From Mesorhizobium loti (GTDB lineage Bacteria > Pseudomonadota > Alphaproteobacteria > Rhizobiales > Rhizobiaceae): a stretch of DNA of 64,000 bases. Positions 18,478 to 28,032 of this stretch are shown one piece after another. Location: NCBI GenBank assembly GCA_002356515.1, contig AP017605.1, positions 5,441,020 through 5,505,019 on the forward strand. The letters run 5' to 3'. The translations under genes were made by a program, and so were the position numbers. Each line of letters begins with the position of its first letter. The first letter of the stretch is position 1. The notes beneath the pieces were generated by a model, which saw nothing but the letters and a program-made list of their open reading frames with translations, made no database searches and was not told where the DNA came from.

Positions 18478-19370
18478 CACGCTTTCCAGCATTCGAACTG
18501 TTGAAGAAATGATCGCGGCCTTCCGGATAGCAGCATAGCCGTCGGTTGCTGGTTCGGCCGGATGGCCGGATCTGCTCCGCCTGCGGATACAAACGCTCGA
18601 TTGCACTTGCCGGTCGCGATACCGGCAAGCGGCGTGCCCGACCGGGTCGTTATCAATGTTCCAGCGGCGATTGCCGGTTCCAGTTCACGGTGACGACACA
18701 TACGCCTCTGCACTCCACGAAGCTTCCCTTGAGTGTTTGCCTGAAGGCTATGTGGCTGTTACTGCCATCCGACAAGGGCTTGTCGTGGGTGCGTCTAGCC
18801 GAGGCGCTCGGGGTGAGCCAGCCAGCATCTGGCGAATTGGACATGCACTGCGTCTTATTGGTGGCGCGGGAGAACGTGCTCGCCGGCACGGTGGAGATCG
18901 ACCATTTCCATCTCGGTGAAAGGCCCAGAAAAAATCCCGACGACCCACCTCCGGGCCGCGGCTGGAAAGGCCAGGCGAATACGCACAAAACGTCAGTTAT
19001 GGCAATGGTGCGGCGTCCGACTGATGTAATGCGTGGCACGCTGGCCGGTGATGCGCGTGCGGCGGTTGTGACCGGTCTTTCGGCGCGAGCAAGCGAACGC
19101 GTCGTTGAGGCGCAGATTGAACCCGGAGCTCACTTGATGAGCGACGAGTGGAAGGCATTCATGGCCATTGGTGAGAGCTTTGCCAAGCATGAGACCAGCA
19201 TTCCAGCGGTGAGTATGTTCGCGACGCCGTCCACGTCAACTCGGTCGAGGGCTTCAACTCCGCGTCCCCCGTACCATCGCCGGCGTCTTTCATCATATCA
19301 GCCCGCAGCATGCCGACCTGTATTTCCACGAGATCGACTTCCGATGGTCGCAGCGCGTCGTCACAGGAAA
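18478..19370 (+). pseudogene. IS1595-family (ISXO2-like) transposase relic
   Basis: A zinc-ribbon N-terminus (RPDGRICSACGYKRSIAL; YQCSSGDCRFQFTV) precedes the DDE-like core (VEIDHFHLGERPRKNPDD; LMSDEWKAFMAIGESF). The C-terminal block VHVNSVEGFNS and DLYFHEIDFRWSQRVV is present only after two further frame changes beyond 19206. An internal stop near 18538 also breaks the N-terminus. Inactive. Confidence 0.75.
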
Positions 19371-19870
19371 CGTCATTCGCAAAACCAGGCATGGCCGGGA
19401 GAGCGTGCGTACCCGTCGCCGCGCGTGACGCCTGCGCTGCACCTGACGAATGTTTTTCGCACAGCCATGGGTCGCCAGATGCGCCAAAGCCAGTATGGCT
19501 GCATCATCGTCAAATCCGCCGTAGCTGTCTTTGGTTGATAAAGGCCTCGTACGATTTCGAACTGCTCTTATTCCGCCCCTTCATGCCGATCGCGATGACG
19601 AGCAGTAGATCCTCGCCTACACACAGCCCGTTGATTTGGATGAATCCCTAACGGGTCGTCAAACGGAGGCCAACGGAAGATTGCATGTCAAACCGAGCAC
19701 CCTTGCGCGGCTCACGTTTCAGCTGCTGACTCATTTTGGCGCAAAGTCCTCTCCTCCGGATGGTACCACTTGCCCAATTGCTATCCTTGGCCAAGAGATT
19801 TGTTTCACCCGGGCGAATGCAGAAGGTACGCACATCTAGAGGTGGGGCGACAACGAAGGAGCCCACGACG
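19371..19870. other. leader region before first M24 gene, no gene recognised
   Basis: About 500 bp. The last 40 bp (GAGGTGGGGCGACAACGAAGGAG...) resemble the leader of the third M24 gene at 48470-48504, so a common ancestral leader is visible. Nothing else was assigned. Confidence 0.4.
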
Positions 19871-21031
19871 GTGACCGAGCATACGAATAGCGGGATGGAT
19901 TTCCCTGTTGAAGAATATAAGACACGCCTTCAACGCACGCAGGAGGAAATGGCAAAGCATGATCTGGACGTGTTACTCCTGCATCAGCCCGAGAACATTC
20001 AATATCTGACAGGTCTCGACGCTGGGGCGGGCTTTTTCTCATATCACGCCGTAGCGGTTCCGAGCCATCGCGATCCAGTGCTGATCTTGCGCGATGTAGA
20101 AATCCCAGCAGCGCACCTCACGTCTTGGGTCACGAGCCACACGAGCTACGCAGATTCATCCGATCCGATCCGCGTTTCACTCGACGCGGCGCGGAGAGCC
20201 CTCGAGGGCTTGGGCTTGGCGGCCGGGCGTGTCGGCGTGGATGAGCACTCATGGTTCTTGACACTAGAACGGTGGAAGATGCTGCAGGCGCTGCTGCCAA
20301 ATGCGACTTTTGTCAGAGAGCCGCGCATCGTCGACCATCTGCGACTGATCAAATCGCCGCGGGAAATAGATTATCTGCGCGGCGCTGCCCGTTGCGTTGA
20401 AGCGGGCATTTACGCTGGTATCGAGGCTGTCACGCCGGGCATCACGGAGCGACAGCTCGCCGGCACCGTGTTCGGCGCATTGGTGAACGCCGGGGCGGAA
20501 ATGCCGCTTAGCGGTGTCATCACTTCCGGCAATCGGACAAATCTTTTACACGGATCCTATACCGACCGGCAATTGGAGCGTGGCGATACGGTCTATCTTG
20601 AGCTCAGCGGGATTCATCGACATTACTGGGCACGTTTGATGCGTACCGCCATTGTTGGGCTGCCCAGCGCTGAGCAGCAGCACATCGCTGAGACAATCAT
20701 CCGCGTGCAAGACGATGCCATCGCGTTGATGCGGCCGGGCACACCAGCCAGTGTGATTGACCGAGCTTGCCGCGAGCCGCTGCTGGCAACGGGGCTTCGC
20801 AAGACATATACCAACCGTTCCGGCTATTCGCTTGGTCTCAACTACCGCCCCTCCGCCGGCGAATTTATCCGCGAGTTCGTGCCGGGCGTGGAATGGGTCC
20901 TGGAGCCGGGAATGGTGTTTGACATGCTGATGATGGCAGGCGGGATGGGCTTCAGCGACATGGTGCTGGTGACGGAACAAGGCCCGGAACGCCTAACCTG
21001 CATGGAGCGCAAGCTCTTCTCGTGCACCTGA
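19871..21031 (+). CDS. M24-family (creatinase/DoeA-like) hydrolase, copy A
   Basis: A 386-residue pita-bread protein. Creatinase_N-like residues 10-140 include MAKHDLDVLLLHQPENIQYLTG. The M24 domain (145-386) includes LRLIKSPREIDYLRGAARCVEAG, SGNRTNLLHG and VLEPGMVFDMLMMAGG. The Asp/Asp pair of metallo-aminopeptidases is replaced (YLELSG, HYWARLMRT), and the late Glu ligands are absent. Metal-free hydrolysis of a small amide or amidine, as in creatinase or ectoine hydrolase DoeA/EutD, is therefore more likely than peptidase action. The GTG at 19871 is chosen over a longer frame because AAGGAG precedes it and copy C starts identically. Rhizobial sym plasmids carry comparable M24B genes (y4tL/y4tM of pNGR234a, from memory). 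Substrate unknown. Confidence 0.85.
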   Translation: MTEHTNSGMDFPVEEYKTRLQRTQEEMAKHDLDVLLLHQPENIQYLTGLDAGAGFFSYHAVAVPSHRDPVLILRDVEIPAAHLTSWVTSHTSYADSSDPIRVSLDAARRALEGLGLAAGRVGVDEHSWFLTLERWKMLQALLPNATFVREPRIVDHLRLIKSPREIDYLRGAARCVEAGIYAGIEAVTPGITERQLAGTVFGALVNAGAEMPLSGVITSGNRTNLLHGSYTDRQLERGDTVYLELSGIHRHYWARLMRTAIVGLPSAEQQHIAETIIRVQDDAIALMRPGTPASVIDRACREPLLATGLRKTYTNRSGYSLGLNYRPSAGEFIREFVPGVEWVLEPGMVFDMLMMAGGMGFSDMVLVTEQGPERLTCMERKLFSCT

Positions 21032-21172
21032 AATCCCAGAAGATGGCTAAACTCATGCGACCGGTCATAGGTATCGTTAGCAATGTAAACAAGAACAAGG
21101 GAGGGCAGGAGGTTACTTTTGTCCGGCTCCCCTATCTGCGCCAATCGAAAAAGCTGGCCCAGCTCCGATCAT
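19881..21172 (+). repeat. 1292-bp direct repeat, copy 1 (M24 gene)
   Basis: By eye identical to 48515-49806 (offset 28634). The sequences just outside both ends are similar but diverged, so the identical tract looks like gene conversion or very recent exchange between older paralogous loci rather than a simple fresh duplication. Confidence 0.9.
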
Positions 21173-21828
21173 TTTCCCTACTTAAGGCAGAGGAAGTAAT
21201 GACGGTACTTCATTGTATTTTTAGCGTCGTGCTTAGAGGCGGTGGAGAGTTTTCGACAGAGTTTTTGGCTCAGCTCCGCACCGTGCTGTTCCACGAATAA
21301 TACCAGAGCGAATTAACTTCAAATTCACGTATGCCATTGCAGCTTGCGCGTTTTAGCAAGAGGCACGATCTATCCCCATACTCTCCATAAGCTTGCAAAT
21401 GTGATCTACCATCGTGAGAGAGTTGACAAGTCTTGGGTCAAAGGGGTGACGCCTATGTACAAAGAGGCGCTGGTGGCCAAAACGCGGTCACCGAGCCTCT
21501 GAATGCCTTGGTTCGCCGACTTGCTGGGTTCCATTGCTAGGGGCGTGTCTATACGATCGAGTACGACCTGCTGCGCGTAAGCCTCCGACGGCTAAGAAAT
21601 TTCAATCACAACGCTCTTTTGCGAATTTTTCTTCAACAGGCCGCCCACATTGACGCCATTTCGCCTCGGAGAGGATGCTTAATGCAGGTTGATGTTGTGG
21701 AAAATGATCACCGATACTTTTGCTCGTGATCGCCGAAGGAGTGCGGATCAACCTCGCTGATAGCCTAAAAGAGGAGAACTGGGACATGACGTCTCATTCA
21801 CATCCATTAGCCTCACGTGGAGGCGTCG
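21173..21828. other. intergenic region upstream of the polyamine-type ABC operon
   Basis: About 650 bp without a convincing gene. The promoter of the downstream ABC operon must lie here. I saw no nod box, no NifA site and no clear sigma-54 element. Confidence 0.4.
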
Positions 21829-23016
21829 ATGCCCAGAGGTGAACTGCTGCGGTTAGAGCGACTTTGTAAACAGTACGGCAGCGTGCGAGGGGTTAATGAC
21901 TTGTCGGTTCAAATCGAGGCCGGCGAATTTGTCTCATTTCTCGGACCAAGTGGTTCCGGCAAGACGACAACGTTGATGATGGTCGCGGGGTTCGAAACGC
22001 CCACCTCCGGCCAAATCTTTGTCGGCGCCCGACCAATAACCGGGCTACCCGTGCATAGACGCAACATCGGAGTTGTATTCCAGAATTATGCGCTATTTCC
22101 ACATCTATCCGTTTTCGAGAACGTGGCATTTGCGCTCAAGATGCGCAGAGTATTCGGCTCTGAACTTCGAGCCGGTGTCGCCGAAGCGCTCGATCTTGTT
22201 CAACTGAGCGGCTATGAAGCGCGGATGCCGCACGAGTTATCCGGCGGCCAACAGCAGCGAGTTGCCTTGGCTCGCGCACTTGTGTTTCGCCCAGGCGTAG
22301 TCCTCATGGACGAACCGCTTGGTGCGCTTGACAAACAGCTTCGCGAGCATATGCAGCTTGAGCTGAAGCGCCTTCAGAAGTCCCTTGGAATAACTGTGGT
22401 CTTCGTCACACACGATCAAAGTGAAGCGCTCACGATGTCTGATCGAATCGTGGTGATGAATAAGGGCAACGTCGAGCAAATCGGGACGCCTGAAGAAATA
22501 TATGAGACTCCGCAAACGCGCTTCGTTGCAGGTTTCATCGGCGAGTCCAATTTCCTTCGCACTCATATTGTTGAAAGTAGAAAAGACGGCCCTCTCCTTG
22601 ACCTGGCCGGTCTGCAAATTCGAGCGATGTGGCAGGGATCCGATAGCCTGCGGGGGGCTGTGACCCTCATGATCCGACCCGACAAGATCATCCCTCTCGA
22701 CCCCGGCGTTCGCACTGATAATGAATTCGAAGGTGTGGTCGAAGAGGCCGTCTACCAGGGAAATGTCATTAAGTATCGTATTCGGTTACGTGCGAAGATT
22801 CCAGTGTTTCTCACTTTAGCAGCACCGAGCCACGCCCGATCTCAGCGATTCCATGTCGACCAACAAGTTAGAATTGGCTGGGACGCGCGGGATGGACGAC
22901 TTCTTTCTGATGAGTGGGAACAATCAATCCCCGGCAAACCCAATAATCGCGTCGCGGTGTCAGCTTTCGCGGGCGTTACTGCAACTGCAGATCGTATGGC
23001 AATCGTATCTTTATAA
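21829..23016 (+). CDS. polyamine-type ABC transporter ATP-binding protein (PotA-like)
   Basis: A 395-residue ATPase of the PotA/CysA class. Walker A FLGPSGSGKTTTLMMVAG, Q-loop QNYALFPHLSVFENVAFAL, signature [15 protein letters not shown], Walker B VVLMDEPLGALD, switch VTHDQSEALTMSDR. A C-terminal TOBE domain (from about residue 280, VTLMIRPDKIIPLD) follows. A GTG at 21817 is also in frame, but GGAGG 5 nt before the ATG at 21829 favours the latter. First gene of a four-gene operon (ATPase, binding protein, fused permease, M24 hydrolase) with very short gaps. Confidence 0.9.
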   Translation: MPRGELLRLERLCKQYGSVRGVNDLSVQIEAGEFVSFLGPSGSGKTTTLMMVAGFETPTSGQIFVGARPITGLPVHRRNIGVVFQNYALFPHLSVFENVAFALKMRRVFGSELRAGVAEALDLVQLSGYEARMPHELSGGQQQRVALARALVFRPGVVLMDEPLGALDKQLREHMQLELKRLQKSLGITVVFVTHDQSEALTMSDRIVVMNKGNVEQIGTPEEIYETPQTRFVAGFIGESNFLRTHIVESRKDGPLLDLAGLQIRAMWQGSDSLRGAVTLMIRPDKIIPLDPGVRTDNEFEGVVEEAVYQGNVIKYRIRLRAKIPVFLTLAAPSHARSQRFHVDQQVRIGWDARDGRLLSDEWEQSIPGKPNNRVAVSAFAGVTATADRMAIVSL

Positions 23017-23028
23017 GGGAATGAGCTC

Positions 23029-24144
23029 ATGACGTACAACATCAACACCAGCCGGCCGACCCGGCGTCAGACGTTAAAGCTAATTGGCACTGCGACCAGC
23101 GGAGTGGCGCTTGCGATTGGCGCTCCAGGCATTTTACGGGCGCAAGAATCGAAACTTGTCGTAGTCTCCGGCGGTGGATCCTATGAGGAGTCGATCCGCA
23201 AGGCAATAATTGATCCCTTCCAGCAAGAAACAGGGATCACGGTGACTTACGTGTCCCCGGAAGATGACGCGAAACTCAAGGCGCAGGTCGACAGCAACAA
23301 CGTGCAGTGGGATGTAGCGGAGGTCGACACCTTCGCTTTTCGACCGGATGCGTCGAAGTACCTCGAGGAAATAGACTATGGCGTTTTCGATAAGGAAACA
23401 CTGGACAACCTTGTACCGGAAGCAAAGACAAAATACGGCGTAGGCTCGTACGTCTATAGCACCGTTATGGCGTTCTCGACGACCGAATACCCGGCGAACA
23501 AGCCACGCCCGCGCTCATGGGCTGAGTTTTGGGACGCCGACAAGTTTCCGGGGCCACGCTCTCTTAAAACGTGTGCGAACTCGGATGTCACGACAATCGA
23601 ATTTGCATTGCTGGCGGCCGGGGTGCCGAAGGACAAGCTGTATCCAATCGACTTCGACTCCGGATTCGCGTCCCTCGATCGCATCAAGTCGCACATAACC
23701 AAATTCTGGAGTGTCGGAGCCGAACCCGGTCAGCTCCTTTCGAACCGTGAAGTCTCGATGTCCTCGGCATATAATGGTCGAATGGCAGCCCTGAAGACAC
23801 AGGGTGCCGCCGTTGATTACCAATGGAATGAGGGGGAGCTTAGCCCGGTCTACTGGGTCGTGCCGCGGGGGGCAAAAAATCGGGCCGCGGCCATGCGGTT
23901 TGTGGCCTACCAAGCCTCCGCGCAGGCGCAAGCGCGTCTAAACAATATCATCTTCTATGGTCCAATGAACCGTGCGGCTTTCAAGTACATCGACCCAAAG
24001 GTTGCTGCAGACCTTCCCACAGCTCCTGAGAACATTGCTAAACAGTTCTTCCGCGACCTGTCATACTGGGAAACTAAAGATTTATCTGGCAAATCTAATA
24101 CTGAAATTCTCGTTGAGCGCTGGATAAAATGGACGGCTAGCTAA
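23029..24144 (+). CDS. polyamine-type ABC transporter substrate-binding protein (PotD-like), Tat-exported
   Basis: A 371-residue SBP of the PotD/PotF family. The N-terminus carries a twin-arginine signal (RPTRRQTLKLIG, then a hydrophobic stretch ending ILRAQE), so the protein is probably exported folded. Mature motifs: LVVVSGGGSYEESIRKAIIDP and WDVAEVDTFAFRPD. AAGGGA precedes the ATG 12 nt after the ATPase stop. Its stop overlaps the permease start (TAATG). Ligand unknown: polyamine-family importers also take up other small cationic or zwitterionic solutes. Confidence 0.9.
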   Translation: MTYNINTSRPTRRQTLKLIGTATSGVALAIGAPGILRAQESKLVVVSGGGSYEESIRKAIIDPFQQETGITVTYVSPEDDAKLKAQVDSNNVQWDVAEVDTFAFRPDASKYLEEIDYGVFDKETLDNLVPEAKTKYGVGSYVYSTVMAFSTTEYPANKPRPRSWAEFWDADKFPGPRSLKTCANSDVTTIEFALLAAGVPKDKLYPIDFDSGFASLDRIKSHITKFWSVGAEPGQLLSNREVSMSSAYNGRMAALKTQGAAVDYQWNEGELSPVYWVVPRGAKNRAAAMRFVAYQASAQAQARLNNIIFYGPMNRAAFKYIDPKVAADLPTAPENIAKQFFRDLSYWETKDLSGKSNTEILVERWIKWTAS

Positions 24145-25955
24145 TGACTACTCCATACCATGTTGTGAGATCGGCCATCGCATGGCCGGTCAACAACCGG
24201 GAAGCCTCGCTCTTACTTGCTCCAGCAGCGCTTCTGCTTGGGATTTTCTTCTTCATCCCGCTTTCCGGTCTGCTCTCTCTCAGCCTGCTCGATCCTGGGC
24301 CAACCTTCGCGCATTACCACGAGTTTTTGGATAACCCAACGAACTGGATTATTCTAGCCCGCACCTTCGCACTCGCAACAAAGGTTACATTGATCTGCCT
24401 TCTACTAGGCTATCCGCTAGCCTACTGGATAGTCTCGGCGCGCACTTGGGTCGCCGCGGCGCTACTGCTTGCGGTCGTTCTGCCGTTCTTTACCAGCTAC
24501 CTCGTGCGCACGTATGCATGGATGGTGCTTCTGGGGCGTTTTGGTGTAATCAATCAGCTGCTAATGGCAACTGGCCTTACTGAGCGCCCTGTCGACCTTA
24601 TCTACAATCAGTTCAGCGTACTCGTAGCTATGGTCTACATCCTCATGCCCTATACGGTGCTGGTGCTCATTAGCGTGATGAAAGGGATTCCATACAGTCT
24701 GACGCGTGCTGCTGCCTCTCTAGGAGCCTCCGCGGCACAAAATTTTTGGCGCGTGTTCTTTCCGTTGAGCGCTCCGGGTGTTATCGCAGCCGGCCTACTG
24801 GTCTTCGTGTTCGCACTTGGGTTCTACATCACGCCCGTACTGCTCGGTGGTCCGAACACGATGATACTGCCAATGCAAATCGACAGTTATGTAAACGGCA
24901 CGCTCAATTGGCCGCTTGCGGCCACCGCTGCCACCGTGCTGCTTGCGATCACGCTCGTACTTTATTCGATTTCCAACCGTTTCGTCGATAGCGAGCGCCT
25001 GCTCAGTTCTAATCAGAGTACTGCCCACTCTGCGGGCCACACCACGCGTCATTCAACTAGCGCATACATTCAACTCATTGATTTCGTTACCGCCCTAGTG
25101 CGTGGCGTCGGACATGGAATCCGCTTTCCCGCCGGTATCGGTAGAGGCTGGGAGCGTCTGGCGCCGGGCAGAAAGCTGCTGCGCGGATTAAGCTTGCTCC
25201 TTGTTGCCTTCCTTGTCAGCCCGATCCTAATCATTGTCCCGATCTCATTCAGCTCTTCGCGCTTCCTCGACTTTCCGCCCCCCGGCCTGTCGCTGCAATG
25301 GTACCAGGCCTATTTCACTAGCGCTGCGTGGGTTTCTGCGACCTGGGAGAGTTTGGGAGTTGGAATAGCTGTGGCATGTCTAAGTCTTGCCATTGGTTCA
25401 GCGGCTGCAATGGCACTCGTGCGCGGCAGCCCGCGAATGCGCCGAATCGGATACCAGCTCTTGCTCGCACCGATGATCGTGCCGTCGATTGTTAATGCGG
25501 TGGCTCTCTACTTTCTCTTTGCGCGACTGCATCTTATCAACACGTCGTTCGCGCTTGTGACGGCGCACAGCATAGGCGCCGTTCCACTAGTAGTGTTGGT
25601 CGTCGCCGCAAGTCTACAATCACAAAATATAAGGCTTGAGTATGCGGCTGCCAGTTTGGGAGCGTCAAGAGTCGTTACGATATGGCGAATCGTGCTTCCT
25701 CTTATTCGTCCAGCTTTGATAGTCTCCGGATTTTTTGCATTCTTATCATCGTTCGATGAGGTCGTGCTATCACTTTACTTGAGTGGCCCAGATACTACTA
25801 CTCTGCCGATCAAAATGTGGTCGGGAATTCGGGAAGAGATCACGCCAACGATTGCTGCGGTGTCCAGTCTATTGATCGCGTTCACGATTTTTAGCTATGC
25901 CAGTGTGGCCATATTCCGCCAAGCGGGTGAACGGCAAGCCCAACAAGTGAGATAG
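24144..25955 (+). CDS. fused PotB-PotC-type ABC permease
   Basis: A 603-residue double permease. The N-half (about 20-285) is PotB-like, with the EAA-loop region AAASLGASAAQNFWRVFFPL. The C-half (about 345-600) is PotC-like, with its own loop AAASLGASRVVTIWRIVLPL. About 60 variable residues link the halves. Fusion makes the two transmembrane subunits one polypeptide, so the importer needs only three genes. A frame-degraded paralogue of the last two thirds lies at 47268-48469. The gene is followed after 6 nt by an M24 hydrolase, linking uptake to hydrolysis. Confidence 0.9.
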   Translation: MTTPYHVVRSAIAWPVNNREASLLLAPAALLLGIFFFIPLSGLLSLSLLDPGPTFAHYHEFLDNPTNWIILARTFALATKVTLICLLLGYPLAYWIVSARTWVAAALLLAVVLPFFTSYLVRTYAWMVLLGRFGVINQLLMATGLTERPVDLIYNQFSVLVAMVYILMPYTVLVLISVMKGIPYSLTRAAASLGASAAQNFWRVFFPLSAPGVIAAGLLVFVFALGFYITPVLLGGPNTMILPMQIDSYVNGTLNWPLAATAATVLLAITLVLYSISNRFVDSERLLSSNQSTAHSAGHTTRHSTSAYIQLIDFVTALVRGVGHGIRFPAGIGRGWERLAPGRKLLRGLSLLLVAFLVSPILIIVPISFSSSRFLDFPPPGLSLQWYQAYFTSAAWVSATWESLGVGIAVACLSLAIGSAAAMALVRGSPRMRRIGYQLLLAPMIVPSIVNAVALYFLFARLHLINTSFALVTAHSIGAVPLVVLVVAASLQSQNIRLEYAAASLGASRVVTIWRIVLPLIRPALIVSGFFAFLSSFDEVVLSLYLSGPDTTTLPIKMWSGIREEITPTIAAVSSLLIAFTIFSYASVAIFRQAGERQAQQVR

Positions 25956-25961
25956 TCTCCA

Positions 25962-27140
25962 ATGAATACATCTCCGACGCTGAATGAACCTGTTAACACC
26001 GAGATGAATTTCCCTGCAGAGGAATATCGGGCGCGGGTGCAGCGCACGCAGGAAGAGATGGCAAAGCACGATCTTCCAGTGCTACTCCTACATCAGCCTG
26101 AAAACATCTACTATCTCAGTGGTCTACATGGTGTTGGTTATTTTTCCTACCATGCTTTAGCGGTTCCCGGCAGCGGCGACCCGGTGCTGATCTTGCGTGA
26201 TGTGGAAGTCCCGGCGGCGCAAAGTACGTCCTGGGTGAAAAGCCACGCGACCTATTCAGATGTTGCAGATACGCTCGCCGCTTGGCTCGACACGGCGCGC
26301 AGAGCTCTGGAAGGCCTCGGCTCGGCAGAAGGACGGGTAGGTGTGGATGACCACTCATGGTTCTTGACACCGGAACGACGGACGGTACTGCAGAGGGTGC
26401 TGTCCGATGCAAGCGTTGTCGCAGAGCCGCGCATTGTCGACCACCTCCGCCTGATAAAATCGCCGCGAGAAATAGATTATCTGCGGGGCGCCTCGCGCTT
26501 GGTTGAAGCAGGCATGCATGCTGGCATCGAGGCTATCGCACTCGGTGTCACGGAGCGGCAGATTGCCAATGAGGTGTGGAGCGCATTGGTGAAAGGCGGG
26601 TCGCCGGCGATGGGGCTGGGCGGTGTCATCACTTCCGGCAATCGAACAAATCTCATACATGGCGGCTATTCGGACCGTCGCTTGGAACGAGGTGATACTG
26701 TCTACTTTGAGCTCAACGGGCTACATCAACATTACTGGGCACGTTTGATGCGTACCGCCATTGTTGGGCAGCCCAGCGCTGAGCAGCAGCACATCGCTGA
26801 GACAATCATCCGCGTGCAAGACGATGCCATCGCGTTGATGCGGCCGGGCACACCAGCCAGCGTGATTGACCGAGCTTGCCGCGAGCCGCTGCTGGCAACG
26901 GGGCTTCGCAAGACATATACCAACCGTTCCGGTTATTCGCTTGGTCTCAACTACCGCCCCTCCGCCGGCGAATTTATCCGCGAGTTCGTGCCGGGCGTGG
27001 AATGGGTCCTGGAGCCGGGAATGGTATTTCATATGCTGATGATGGCAGCCGGTATGGGCTTTAGCGAGACCGTGCTGGTGACGGAACAAGGCCCGGAACG
27101 CCTAACCTGCATGGAGCGCAAGCTCTTCTCATGCACTTGA
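25962..27140 (+). CDS. M24-family (creatinase/DoeA-like) hydrolase, copy B
   Basis: A 392-residue paralogue of copies A and C, last gene of the ABC operon. The fold and substitutions are the same: metal ligands replaced in YFELNGLHQHYWARLMRT, C-terminal VLEPGMVFHMLMMAAG. The first about 255 codons are clearly diverged from copy A. From 26731 to about 27020 the DNA is almost identical (three differences seen), and the last 120 bp diverge again mildly: a mosaic gene. Position directly behind the fused permease suggests it acts on the imported solute. Substrate unknown. Confidence 0.85.
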   Translation: MNTSPTLNEPVNTEMNFPAEEYRARVQRTQEEMAKHDLPVLLLHQPENIYYLSGLHGVGYFSYHALAVPGSGDPVLILRDVEVPAAQSTSWVKSHATYSDVADTLAAWLDTARRALEGLGSAEGRVGVDDHSWFLTPERRTVLQRVLSDASVVAEPRIVDHLRLIKSPREIDYLRGASRLVEAGMHAGIEAIALGVTERQIANEVWSALVKGGSPAMGLGGVITSGNRTNLIHGGYSDRRLERGDTVYFELNGLHQHYWARLMRTAIVGQPSAEQQHIAETIIRVQDDAIALMRPGTPASVIDRACREPLLATGLRKTYTNRSGYSLGLNYRPSAGEFIREFVPGVEWVLEPGMVFHMLMMAAGMGFSETVLVTEQGPERLTCMERKLFSCT

Positions 27141-27230
27141 GAACCCACCAACGATGACTAAACTCAAACCGACATAGCCATCGCTCAAGTGATATCCTGG
27201 TCTTTGTCTGAAGACGGCCTTCTCGCATCA

Positions 27231-27297
27231 ACCGTCGACGGCTGCTCCATAGCCAGATACTTCATTCGCCAAGCGTCCACTTAAATCTGAGAGCCTT
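27231..27297 (-). repeat. relic of an IS66 left end (tnpA 5' region)
   Basis: Read in reverse, this matches the start of the intact IS66 (the region around 4395-4445: AAGTGGACACTTAGCGAATG, then AAGTATCTGGCTATGGAGC) with a few changes. Only the tnpA start survives. Confidence 0.65.
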
Positions 27298-27398
27298 CTC
27301 TGTGGGGTCGTTTGGTCAAGATGCTCCTGCACTTTTTTCTTGACCGTTCCGTGGGTCACTCGCTTCTCTTCGCGGTCAGCGCTTGGGTCGCCGACGTC

Positions 27399-27850
27399 TC
27401 AATCTGTTTCACGACCTTGCCGCGCTTGGGCCGGCAGGTTCGGGACCCTCAACGAGATCGCCTCGCCCATCGTCCCCCAGGGAACGATCCGGGCATCGCC
27501 CTTTCCAAAGCGCTCGGTCGCGTCGGCCCACATGCGATGCAGAATGACGGCCAGTTTGCGGGCGACCGCGACCCGGGCTCGTGCCATGCCGGGGCGCCTG
27601 GCGATGTTCATGCCCCATGCTCTGAGGCTCGACCACTTCTTAGATCGCACCACCAGTGTGTGGGCCGCCTAATAAAGCGCGGTGCGTGCAAGTTCGTCGC
27701 CGCATCGGCCCCTGGATGTCGGTTTCGCCGGACTGGTAGCGTGCCAGCGTCAGTCCCAGATGCGCCCCCACCGCCTGCGACGAGCCGAACCGCTCAGGCC
27801 GGTCGATCGTGGCGCGGAAGGCGAGCGCCGTGATCGGCCGTAAGCGGGCA
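27399..27850 (-). pseudogene. IS110-family transposase C-terminal relic
   Basis: Minus-strand frames read [35 protein letters not shown], then LRAWGMNIARRPGMARARVA and VARKLAVILHRMWADAT, the transposase_20 domain and C-terminus. Frame changes occur near 27655 and 27720. Inactive. Confidence 0.7.
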
Positions 27851-27869
27851 GCTGAGGCCGTTCAGCTTT

Positions 27870-28032
27870 GGTAATTCCAGGGCATGAGGGCGTCGATACC
27901 GCTGTTTGGCCAGCCATCAGCGATGCGATCGAGGGTCTGGGGGAGCCAGGCGTGCGGATCGACCAGGTTCATCTTGGCGGTGGCCAGCAGCGTAGCGATG
28001 GTGGCCCATGTCCCGCCAAAGGGCCGATCATC
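27870..28032 (-). pseudogene. IS66 tnpC C-terminal relic (left half of a split gene)
   Basis: Minus strand: DDRPFGGTWATIATLLATAK, then DPHAWLPQTLDRIADGWPNS and the terminus DALMPWNYQS. DDRPFGG belongs to the middle of TnpC and is fused directly to the C-terminus, so an internal deletion has occurred. The coding resumes at 35082 (minus), where the adjacent upstream segment lies, indicating that the 7-kb block between them inserted here. Confidence 0.7.
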
